A DNA stretch of 64,000 nt from Euglena gracilis (taxonomy: Eukaryota > Euglenida > Euglenophyceae > Euglenales): positions 84,750,474 through 84,814,473 of the forward strand of contig CP154956.1 in the NCBI GenBank assembly GCA_039621445.1. Reading direction: 5' to 3'. Position 1 is the stretch's first letter; every line of letters begins with the position of its first letter. This document shows positions 41,901 to 53,900 of the stretch, in pieces. The notes below the pieces were generated by a model. It saw only the letters and a program-made list of their open reading frames with translations. It did no database searches and was not told the DNA's origin. A program made the translations under genes and the position numbers.

Positions 41901-44900
41901 AAACAGCTTCTTTCTCAACCCACTTTTTGCCAAGGACGACCCCAATGTTTCTCTCATGTGTTCATTGACATTCCACCATCATTGCAAGCACGCCTGGTTC
42001 GTGAAGCCCACACAGAACGCTCCTTTTGTGCGGCAATACTGGAGCGCCGACAACACATCAGGGCCGGGCTTTGATGGCGCACACTGTGTCAGCATTGAAA
42101 AGAAAACACATTTGTGGGCACCCGTCAGTGCAGTGACAGCAACGCCCAATTAGGGTTCTCCCCGGTGTGGGAAACGAAGCAGCCGATGTCGTCCCGGAAC
42201 ATGGGCGGCCGGCGGTCCGCAAAATCAGACGCCATCTCGAGGTGCACCGGGATCTCCGCCATCTCCTCTAGCACACTGCGCACCGCGAGGGCACCGTAGT
42301 AGGCACTTCCTGCAGCGGAATGGAGCGTGGGTAATTTTTCCCTGGACAGAAACAGAAGATTTTTTTTGTATTGCAAAAACACTGGCGACTGTAAATTGCA
42401 CCGAAGAAGGGGTGGTGGGATACAGGGGAAAGGAATGACGAGGAAAAATCCCTACAGGTCGAGCCAGAAATTACCCCCCAAAAAAGGCAACATACAATGC
42501 AACATAAACACAAGCAAATCAACAACGCCTGGAGAAAAATGCAACGTGGTTCCTCAAAAAAAATATGACACAAAAGACACAAATAAATAATTTTTTTTAA
42601 AAAAGTAAAGTCAATTTCCAGCGTTGTAGAGGTCTAGATGGAACAAAACGCCAAAAACACAACAATTTTTTGCAAATCTGGAGACGTGCTGATTGTGAAA
42701 AACATCTGTAGTTTTTCTGAAATTTGTTGGGGGAAAAATCAAAGATGCAAAGTTTGACAAAAAGTTTGCTCTCAAGGAAACATTTAGCCCTTTTGTTGAA
42801 ATCATCATCAAAAAGAGAAAAAATCTTTTGGGAAAATGCAAAAAATGTGCATGATTTCCTCCACACGCAGATGTGCGCACGCACACACACACACAACGCC
42901 ACGCACACACGCACCCCTCAACCTCACACTGCACACCGGCGGCAATGAAGACAAGTCGGCGGGCGTGCCGAAACATATCCCGGTGGGGAGCCAGCCCCCC
43001 AAGGAGCACACTGCCACGGCGCACATTCAACCGACCGCGCATTGTATTCAACAGCAGGGTTGCTTTAATCCACTACAACTTTTCAAGCAAAAGGGAAAAA
43101 AAACTCTCAATTGCAAAATTCAGTTTCACAAACTCACATTCACCAGCACACACCTGTGTGAAAAATGATATCATCACTCCACACACCAACGTAATCAATC
43201 CTGAGGTGTGTGTGTGAACTTCCTCTTCTTGGCTCCTCTCCTCTTTGCACTGTCCAGCACCTCAAGCACAAGCATCCCTGTTTCGCAAGCTTTCTGGCTG
43301 CTCAAAAATCTCCTTCAGCAGAAAGTGGGGGAACGACCCCTTCTTGATGGCGTCCAGCTCCAGGTCCAAAGTCTCCGCCTGCAACATGCGGTGCGGAGTC
43401 CATGAGACAATGGCACAGGGCGACCCCAAAACAACCTCAAAATGCCTCCCAAATGCCACCCGAATGCCTCAAACAGAGTCCACTTTTCTCCGACCCCGCT
43501 TTCTTGAAAACCTGCCAACCGATGACCCCTCCCCCCCCCGATCGATGGGTGGGTCGATCCAACCATACACCCATCCAATAACCCTCAAGAGATGGATTGG
43601 AACCCATTTGAGATGAGTTTCCTGCCTTCGGCTGGGCCAGATTGACACTGGGGGCATCCTACCCAGGTCCAGCAGCCCAAACCCACCCACCCACCCTGAA
43701 AACCACCCACCCCAGGGTCACAAAAGAGCCGCATGATCTACGGTGGGGATGGTAGAGGAAGGTGGAAAACCAGCGTTGGAGTACGTGCTGGGGGGAAAGC
43801 GGCTGTCGTGGGGAAGAGGTGGCACACCCGACGGGAGATAGGCTGCAACAGCGTGCGATGCGGAGGAGCAAAGATGGCTGATGCCAGACTGCTCTTTGTT
43901 GGAAACAGTCTGAGTACTAGGACCCCCCCAAAAAAATGAATGCAGGGGGTACAGTGGGGGGTCGGCATGGCTGACGTGGACTATCCAGGAGGGGGGGGTC
44001 CTGTGCCATGCCGAGGGGGTCCGACTGGGGGGGGGGGTCCCGTGCTGACCATACGGAAAATTGGCTCCCGAAAAGACAAAAAATATCTGGGCCACATCTC
44101 TTTAAGGACCGGGGGGGGGGTTGCTGGGCTGGCAGCAAAAGGGGCTGGCCAGCTGGGCAAACAGCACTCTGCTGCTGCAGCTGGGCTTGGTGAAAATCGA
44201 GGATGGCTGAAGTAGCCCCCCCCCCCACAGGGTCTGTAAAACCTTGAAGAGATTTATGCTCTGGGTGCTTCGCACCAATGATGCATTCTCCGTCCCATAT
44301 GCTCTAAAACACTAGTGGATTGCTCAAACAGCGGAAAAATGACAATTTTGGTGAAAATTCAAAAAAAACCAAAAATAAATCTCAATGAAAATTTCATTTA
44401 TTTTGCAATGCATCCTTTGCCCCCCAAATGAACCAAAATGACCTCAAAGAAAAATTGGTAAAATTGTGTCACCGCAGGGGCAAATGGTAAAACAAGAATT
44501 CTCTTTAAGATGTGCCAAATTTTGGTGTTCTTCAACCAGCCGCCGAGGGGTTTCGAGGGGGGGGGTAGGGGTGCCGACCCCTGAGTGGATTTAAAATGAG
44601 TGTTATTGCTGCCTAAAAACTATGCAGCAACATGTGGGACCCCTGGGGGTCTCACAAATGTAATATGGGGTATTCATGGGGTTGGGTAGGGTAGTCCAAA
44701 AAGGGAAAGCAACCAATTACATATAGTTCTCTTTCAAGAAACATTGCATCCGACTAAACTCTTTTCTGATGCAATTAACAAGGTTCTAAAGCCCCCCCCC
44801 CCAACAAACCGCAACCCAGCATATTCTTGTTATCTAAAACCTTCATCAGGGTTTTCAGTGAAAATTCTGACAGCGAAAGACACATATTTTTTTAAAAAAA

Positions 44901-47900
44901 ACTATTTATCTTTGAGAAGGGGATAACTCCACATTTCACAATTTGCAAAACAATGCAAAATAATATTGGAACCCCCAAGACAAGAGACCTCCAAACTTCG
45001 CCTTTTTGAAAGAAGAATGAGTTTGAAAACTTCACTGAAAGTACCAAAATTTCTGGCAAAAACTCCATTTTCTTTCAATTTGCAAAGATCAACTCTGATG
45101 TTTCATCCTATTTTATTTCAGAGCTCGGGATTCAGCCGAACAAACGAACTGCCTGGTCTGTACCTGAACGCTGCCGGGCGGGGCCCAAGGCAGCCCCGGC
45201 CTTGCGGACGGGCTGCAGCACGGCGACCAGCGCTGCACCAGCGGCGAGAACGGCCGCGCCGCCCCGGGGGGCGTGCGGCACATCTTGGATGGCCTCTGAG
45301 GGCTTGAGGGACTCTGATGCGCAAGGAAGTTGAAGATGGCCGTTGGGGCTCTTGTTCGTGTGTTTTCGAATGCTGCCCTGCACTGTTGGACGCGCTCCAT
45401 TTCCGCTTCTGTCATCCGGCAGGGAGAATCATCCGAGTTTGGCCTCCGTTCCTGCTGGCCTTGGCTTCCTTGCCCTTCCAAGCGGTCGAGGGGGGTACTC
45501 AAAAAATGGTGTGGGCAGAGCCGAATATTTCGAATCAGTTACCATGCCCCCCCAGATAGTGTCTCATACCCGGCTCAACCACAGGGAGGGTGTGGGATAA
45601 TATGGGGGGGGGTGTCTGGCCAATGGAGATATGTGGACCCAGGCAAAAGCCAGGTGGAAGGCAAAGGGGATGGGATACCATTGCGGGGGGGGGGGGGGGC
45701 ACTGGTGGGGGGGGGGAGGGGGGCATGGTAATGAAACGTTGTCAGCACCGTGCCATTGTTTTGATTTCACAACCATTGTGGGGTTTCTTTGTACTCTCCA
45801 TTCCTTCAGCCTCCAGGGTGGAGTCCACCGCCCGCCCTGTCCTCCAGGGGACGTCGCCGGGGTGGAGTCCTGCAGGTTGTATACCGTGACGCAGCCGGCC
45901 TTCACATGGACGAGGTCCCTATCAGGCCTTTTTGGTTTTGAGACCTGGGGGACCTTAGGTGGCTAACACACACCCACACACACACAGCATATTTGTGTTT
46001 GGGAACCTTCCAACACCTGGATGTTACTGGAGTGAGACCGAGCTCTGCACAATACCATACACTTTTGACTTTAAAAACACCCAGATATTCCCCAAAAAAT
46101 CGTGTTGCAAATAATCACAAATAATCACAAACCAGCACAAATCTGGAGATTTTCCAAAATCAAATATTATCACGAATGATCACAAATAATCGCGAATGAC
46201 CAAAAACCCAAATAATTATGAATGAGGGTTTTCCCCATTTATGAACATGCCTGTGATAATTGTCTCTTCCTTGCCCCTTACTATCTGCCACCCTGTCTCC
46301 TATGTCCTCTTATCGGCCTTCCCCTCTGTCCATCATATCAGAGTCATCATCGCTGAAAAAAGCGCGTACTGGCCCAATAATGGTTTAAAATGATTGACAG
46401 CTGGCAAATGCACAAAAATGGATGGAAAAAGCCCAAAGCTGCTAAATGGTCTGTTTGCGCTTTTGTGAATGTGGACCAACGGTTTTCCAGGGATTCCTAC
46501 AAATCCATGCAGACAATCCTTGATTCTGATTTGTGATTGTTCGCGACTGTTCATGCTACCAAAAAAAAAGTGTCCAGGCAATGCACATTTATGACGGAAT
46601 ACGACTTTGTGGTATTTTGCGGTATTCTGTGGTATTTTGGTTTTGTGGAAGTTTGGCACAATTGCAAAAAATTGTTTTATGAAGGATGGTGCAGGTGCCC
46701 GGATCAAGCTCAGTTTTATTTTGGTGTTCTTGGGCACTTTAGACCTCTTCTTCTTTGAAATGACATGATAAATGCACAAGTCCCACTCCCCCCCGGGGGG
46801 GGGGCTTCATTTTCTTCATTTTGACTTTTTGTTGAAAAATTCTGGAATTAGTAGCGCTAAATCCTTTTGGGTGTGCTTCAAAGAAAAAAAACCCCTTGAA
46901 GACCCATTTTCCCATCATTTTGGTATTTTGGAGCTGGACACATTCCCACGCCACTGTGGGACCAACTCACCCCATTCCCAGACCCACCCATACCCCCAAA
47001 AAAGGGGGATCTTTGGAGTTTGTTTTCTTAATAAAAAAACCTGGTCCTCCTCCTCCAGGTGCAAAAGGCTGCAGGAGTGGGGCACCAGGCAGGCCGCATC
47101 AGAGGCAATAAATATCTCCTTGGCTCCAAACGGGGTGGCGAGTGTCTGGCCAGGGGGTCCCATCCGTTTAAAGGTCGGAGGGGCAAATACACACATATGA
47201 ACAGAGGTTCCGCAGGGCCAACCAAAAACAGTCCACACCCACTTTTCTCTTCATTTTTTTCGGACAAAATTGTCCAACCGTTACTCTTTAAATTGTGCTT
47301 GGTGGTTTGGGCACCATTGTGTTACCCTTGGCAAACATCTCATCCAACTTCACTCCACTCCAGCCGAAATTTTGGGAAATATAACCGCAAGCAAAACAAT
47401 TTGCAGACAAAATGTGAGCAACCCCCCCCCCCCCCCGAGCTGTTCCCGTCCCTGGGAATTTTGACAGGCCGGTGGGAACTGTGTGGGGGGGGGGACAGGG
47501 GGGGACCAAGCTATTCCCACACTCCAACCTCGGACAAACCAACTGGGTAGTGTTTGGTAACTTTCTTTGGGATGTTTGCAAAAAAATGAGGATGTTTTCC
47601 AAATCATCTCATAATGTAGAGGGGGGGGGTTTGCATAGCCAGTTGAAACGAACATTGGGATGAACTGTGGGTGCAAAAAAAATGTCCTTCCAAAAAAATG
47701 TTTGATTCGCTAGGATACCAAGGTTCCAATCCTTTTTGCCAAAAGGATGGTATAACATAAACCCCACTTCAGGTGGACTTCTACTAATAGCCAATATTCA
47801 AACTTTGCATTTGCAGATGAGTTCCTGGACGCCACTGCCAGTTTGCTGCCCCGAACCGCTGCAACAATCTCCATCGGGAAATGCCGGCTCTTCACGACCA

Positions 47901-50900
47901 GTCCAAATGGGCCATCCAAACGGCTCACAACTTCCGCCACCAATTCCGGAAACGTTGCCTGGCCCTCTGACTGCTGATGAAGGTGTGCACACAACTTGGC
48001 GATGCACTCAGAATCCGTCTCAGGCTTTTGCTTCCCCACGGGGGTCCACTGGCCAGCCATTTTACTAGACCCCCCCCCCCCGGTGGGTGGGGCAGGGGTC
48101 CCTCCAACCGGTGAAAAAAAAAAATCCCTCCGGCGCTGAGGGGGAAATGCGGTTTTTAATGTGCTTTTTGGCTGACTTGTTCCAAGCAAAAAAAATTGCC
48201 AAAAATTGGCATTTTTTTGGCAGGTTTGGCCCCTGGAGGTTCCACCAGGATTTCCACTAGATATGGGCTTGCTGAGTCGAGCCCCCCAGGAGGGGGTGAG
48301 AGGCTTTCTTAGGACCCAGGGGGGTCCAGACCACACCATTGCTTATTGCTTAGCGACCCCCCCGGGGGGGGGGCACTTTCCACTCGGAAAAAAAACCAGT
48401 CAATCACATTTTCCAAAAAAAACCCAGTCAGTCACTTTACCTCCCCCGGGGGGATCGGCCACCCTTGAATGCGTAATGAACTTTTGCCAAAGAAGTATCA
48501 AAAAAATTCCAAAAAATTTCCGGCGCCTTTGGCCAGGCCAGCCACTTTTCATTTTCGGGCCTACCCAGGGATGGATGGGAAACCTTGAGGGGGGGGGTCG
48601 GACCCCCCTCCCGACACGGAGGGGGGGGGTGGGTCGGACCCCCCCCTCCTACCTCGAAACTGAGGGGGGGGGGGAGGCGAATTTTTTTCGATTTCATGGA
48701 CGGGCAAAGGGCCGGAAATCGTGTCGAAATCGGTCAAAAATCCCTGATTTTTCTTTGAAAATCGATCCAAAAATGCTCATTTTTTTGGATTTTTGAACAT
48801 TTTTTGGGGGCATTTTTTGGGGGGGAAACACCAACACATCAAAAAATGGGCAATATGTCCATAAGTCAGAAAAAGGGGTGTTTTTGCTCATTTTCCGGCG
48901 CTGTGCGCCGGAAGAAAAATTTCTGCTATTTTTGGCACCTGTCGAGGAGGGGGGGTGGGGGGTCCGGACCCCCCCCCCAACATCTAGGGGGGGGGGTCCG
49001 GACCCCCCCTACCATCTGAACCCCCGGGGGGGGGGGGGTGGTCGGGACCCCCCCCCCTATCACCTACCTCAATACCGAAGGGCTTCCCATCCATCCCTTG
49101 GGCCTACCCCCCCCCCGGGGTCTTGGCCAGAAAACCAGTCAATCACTCTGAAAAAAACCAGTCAGTCACCCCCCTCCCGGGGGGTGGGGTGGGACAGGTG
49201 TAAAGCAATGGTATGGTCCAGACCTATTCACCCAGGGGGCCAGGGGCTGGGGGCTCGGGGGGACCCACTTTTGAGGGGGTCAATTTTGGGGTCCCATCGC
49301 CGAAAACAGAACAAAACCCCACCTCCGGCAGGGTACCCACTCGGCCCAACCCCCCCCCCCCCGGGGGGGGGCTCCGCCGGGACCCACCCACAACCCCCCA
49401 GGTCATGAAACTTAAAAAAAATATCTGGGAGGGGGTACTGCAAGCCCTTAAGCAGAAGCCTGATCCGTCTCAGAGGTAAAGCAGTAACCGTGGGATTGCA
49501 GCAAAGTGCGGAGGGACAAATAGTTTGGGATGAGGCCATTGTGGACCACAAGGAAACCATCGTCAGCACACAGCAGCTTCACCTTGGAGGATTGAAAATG
49601 CCACCAAATTACACAAATACTCTATACCAGGAGTGCTTGTAGGGGTACCAAGTCCGTTGGGGAGGGGTCACATGCTTTGTCTTAAAGACAAAGCCTGTGC
49701 CCCCCACCGGACTCAAGACAAAGCTGGTGAGGGGGGGTCTTAGTATATAACAAATACATTTTTTACAATCTCTATATCTCTTTCTTTTTTGCCTTCTATT
49801 CTGCCCTCTTCTCATCTCCTTTTGTGGTGTCTTCTCTTATGAAGTGAGTTACGCATTTCACTCCGAACCTTTCTTCATTTTAGAATGATTCTCTTGATTC
49901 TTCAAATCTCTTCTATATCTTTCTTTGTTAATTTCGCCATGAAAAGCAATTTGTTCCTTAATGTGGGCACTGTGAGGGTATGTGTGGGGGTGTGGGGGGG
50001 TGGGGTAGGGGGGGGGTGGAGAGGTGGGGGGGGATGCCGCCCGAACCGGCGTTCTGAGCCACGGCTTCACGCCCGAACCGGCATTCTGGACACAGTTTTT
50101 GTGTCAAAAAAATGGGGGGGAGTCCATCGGACTCAGGACAAAGCCGGTGACCCCCCACTCACCGGCTTTGTCACCCCTGAGTCCATCGTAGGGGTCACCG
50201 GCTTTGTCCTGAGTTCGGCGGGGGGGGTCAACAGCTGAATTTTTTTAAAAAAAAACTTCCAAGGCGGAAAAATCTAAAGGAGACCATGTAAGCCAGTTTG
50301 TCCAAAAAAATACCCACAATCCAGTAGAGATAATTCAACACCCTTCTTCCTAACCGAGCCATTTCATGACCCGAAAATGACCCCACCTCAAAACTCAAAA
50401 ACCTCCAAATACTCAAAGCATCAACAAATTGATGTTTTAGAACCCAATTTTCCAAAAAAAACCCAAACGGCCAATCTGGAGGGGGACAATCTGGCACGGG
50501 GGGTATCCCATTTTTGACCAAAATGGCCAATTGGGGGGGGGATTCTTTCTGGGTCAATTTGGGGGAGGGGTAGATCTGGCCTGGGGGGGGGGGGTAGTGG
50601 GCCGACCCCAGGGTCGGCCCAATACGATCCTAGGGTCGCGAAGGTCACTAAGGTCGCTCTAGAGTCGTGGGCCGACCCTAGGGTCGCCCATCCTAGGGTC
50701 GTGGGCCGACCCTGGGTCGACCCCAGGGTAGGCCCACCCCACGACCTCGCACCCCCTATTAAAAAAAAATTCGAAAATTTTTTGATGTTTTAGGCCTTCA
50801 TGTACAAAGAAAACAAAAGGAATACAAATATTGATTACTTGTGCTAAAATACACCCCAAAACCACTTGGTGATATGAGGGATTTTGTTATTTTGGGGCCC

Positions 50901-53900
50901 TCCAACAGTTGATCTACAAGAGTAATTTGCCCCCCAAAACGACTTGGAAGCACAAGGGATTTGCTCCACAACACGACTTGGAAACGCAAGGGATTTTGCT
51001 ATTTTGGTGCCCTCCAACAGTTGAGCAACGAAAAATGATTTGCCCCCCAAACCGGCTTGGTAACACAGGGGATTTGCCCCCAAAACAACTTGGAATCGCA
51101 AGGGATTTTGTTATTTTGGGGCCCACCAGCGGTTGAGCTGCAAAAGGGATTTGCCCTCCAAAACGGCTTGGTAAGACAAGGGATTTTGTTATTTTGGGGC
51201 CCTCCAGCAGTTGAGCTACAAAAAGGATTTGCTCCCAAAACGACCTGAAATCACAAGGGGTTTTATTATCTTGGGGCCTTCCTACAGTTGAGCAACGAAA
51301 AGGGATTTGCCCCCCAAGACGACTTGGTAACACAAGGGATTATGCTATTTAGGGGCCCTCCAACAGTTGAGCTACAAAAGGGATTTACCCCCCAAAAAGG
51401 CTCGGTAACACAAGGGATTTGCCCCCAAAAGGACTTGGAAACACAAAGGATTTTGTTGTTTTGGGGCAACACAAGGGATTTGCCCCCCAAAACGGGTTTG
51501 AAACACAAGGGATTTGCCCCCAAAACGACTTGGAAACACAAAGGATTTTGTTATTTTAGGACCCTCGAACAGAGCAACAAAATGGATTTGCCCCCCAAAA
51601 CCAGTTGGACACGCAAGGGATTTTTTTTATTTTGGGGCCCTCGAACAGTTGAGCAACGAAAAAGGATTTGCCCCCAATAAAGGGTTTGAAACACAGGGGA
51701 TTTTGTTATTTTGGGGCCCTCGAACAGTTGAGCATCATAAGGGATTTGCCCCCCAAAACGACTTGGACACACAACGTATTTTGTTATTTTGGGGTCCGAA
51801 GTGTTGGGCAAAAGGGATTTGGCCCCCAAAACGGGTTTGAAACACAAGGCTTTTGACCTCAAAATCACAAAATGCCTCATTTTACCAAGTGTTTTTGTGT
51901 GTATTTTAGCATAAATAACCAATATTGGTATTCCTTCTGTTTGTTTCCTTTGTATTTGAAGACCTAAAACATCAAAAATTATTCGAAATTTTTTTGATAG
52001 AGGGGGGGCAAGGTCGTGGGGTGGGTCGACCCTAGGGTTGGCCCACGACCCTAGGATCGGCGACCCTGGGGTCGGCCCACTCCACGTCCTGGGGGGGTCG
52101 ACCTTAGCGACCCCAGGGTCCCAGTGGGCCGACCCCAGGGTCGGCCCACTACCCCCCCCCCCCAGGCCAGATCCGGGAGCCTGGGGGGGGGTAAAATGGA
52201 AAAACGGCCAATTTGGCACGGTAAATTTCCGAAAACCGAACAGCTAATTTAGCCAATCCGGGGGGGGGGGTGCAATCTGGGGGGTGATGGCATGCAGGTG
52301 AAAATGCTGGTGAAAATGTGGGTGTACAATGTAATGCAAAGCCATGGGGATTGAGACAATCCCATGACCCCTCCTCTAAATAACCCCTCGGGGGGTCCGG
52401 CCGGGCTTTTGGGATGCTGGCCCATGGAAATTTCTTCAGAAAAAGTAACCCCTCAAATGACCCCCCTGGATGACGGGGCCCTGAAGCAACATCATTGGGG
52501 TCATTTGGGGGGGGGTCATGGTGTGCACTTGGTGGGTGCAAACTTCTTTTGAGAAAACGAACGGCTTGGTGCTACCACCTGTCAGGGCCTCTCAGCCCCC
52601 CCCCCCCCAGGGAGGGGGGCTCAGAGGCTGGAAAATGCTGGTTCGAAAAAGGCTGCTGGCTGGAAATAGTTTGTTGGCTGGCTGGCTGGACCCCCTGGAT
52701 CAAATTCTTCTTAAGCAACACTCTGACCCCTGAAACCCAAAAAAAGCATCAAAAAGCAAAACGGTCCAAGCCGCCCAATGGGCGGCCAATCTGCAGGGGA
52801 GGGCGTGAGGGTATCACCGGTCCAAAGATTGGTTCAAAGACCGTTTGGATTAGGACCTTTAGAGACCAGGCGGGGGGGGGGGCAGACCCCAATAACTGAT
52901 GGTCTGGATCTTTTTGTCCAGGATCAACCAGTCCAGAGGGGTTGGGAGGCCAAATTGGATCACCTCACCTCGACAAAATTTTTGCAAGTGGATTGGTTTT
53001 AAGCAGGCCCTCAAAATGTGAATTTGGCCATTTCTTTAACAGACAATACTTTAATTAAAAAAATGCGACCTTGGCGTGGGAGAAGACAACTTTGAAAATG
53101 GTTCAGTGACCAGGATCAGGATCAGGATTGGTCATTTTGGTCATTTTGGACCACCTCCCCCCATGGTAAGTTTCACCAATTTCACCAGGGGGGGGGTTCC
53201 CCGGAGGGGTACCCCCTTCTCCCCCCTCCATCCCTCCATCCCCACTTCACCACCTCTTGGAGCGAAAAATGCCAAAATATCATTTTTTGCACCTTTTCAG
53301 ACATTTTAATTTTTTTCTTGACTTGTCGGCATCAGGACGATCATTTTCAGAAGAGGGGAAAAAAGAATTTCACCCATCAAAATTTCATCCAAAACGGTCA
53401 GCTTTACCAGTGAAATTTGCTGGAATGTTCACTGGTGAATTTCATCAGGGGGGGGTTCACAGCCCCCCCCACCCCTGCCTAACCTCCTGTGTCACACAAA
53501 AAACCCATGAATGAAAAAGGCCACTCACTTTTCTTCAACAGGGCAGCAGGCTTTTCTTCAGCAGGCTTATCTGCGTGCACGCAACTTTGCGGCATTGAAG
53601 AAATTAAACAAATGTTAAATTTGGAAAATATCAAAGCTGCTGTGAATGTCCCCAGATGACTGTGGGTGGGCATTTTCTTCACTTGGTGCTCCGTGAGTTG
53701 CCCAACGTGTGTGTCCAAGTGCTGCCTGGCATTCCACAATGCCAGCAATAAGGATGCCTTCAATTGCTTCCCAACAAAAAAATGCAAAACAAATTATTTG
53801 GCAAAAAATTCTGTACCAGAGTTTTTTTTTTTGGAAAAGCAGCCTTGGACAGCAAGATCACTTTCAAGAAAGCAGTGTTTGCACACTGCACGCAGTGCCT

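Noticed and set aside
41376-42074. A 230-codon plus-strand open frame
   Set aside because: It runs antisense over GFAT exons that match the family residue for residue on the minus strand.
50844-52219. Several 100-200 codon frames in both directions
   Set aside because: They follow the tandem array and its inverted arms, with the same peptide repeated.
52741-52830. The missing GFAT TRWATHG exon at CCCCTGCAG|ATTGGCCG
   Set aside because: The acceptor looks good, but no reading frame gives a TRWATHG-like sequence.
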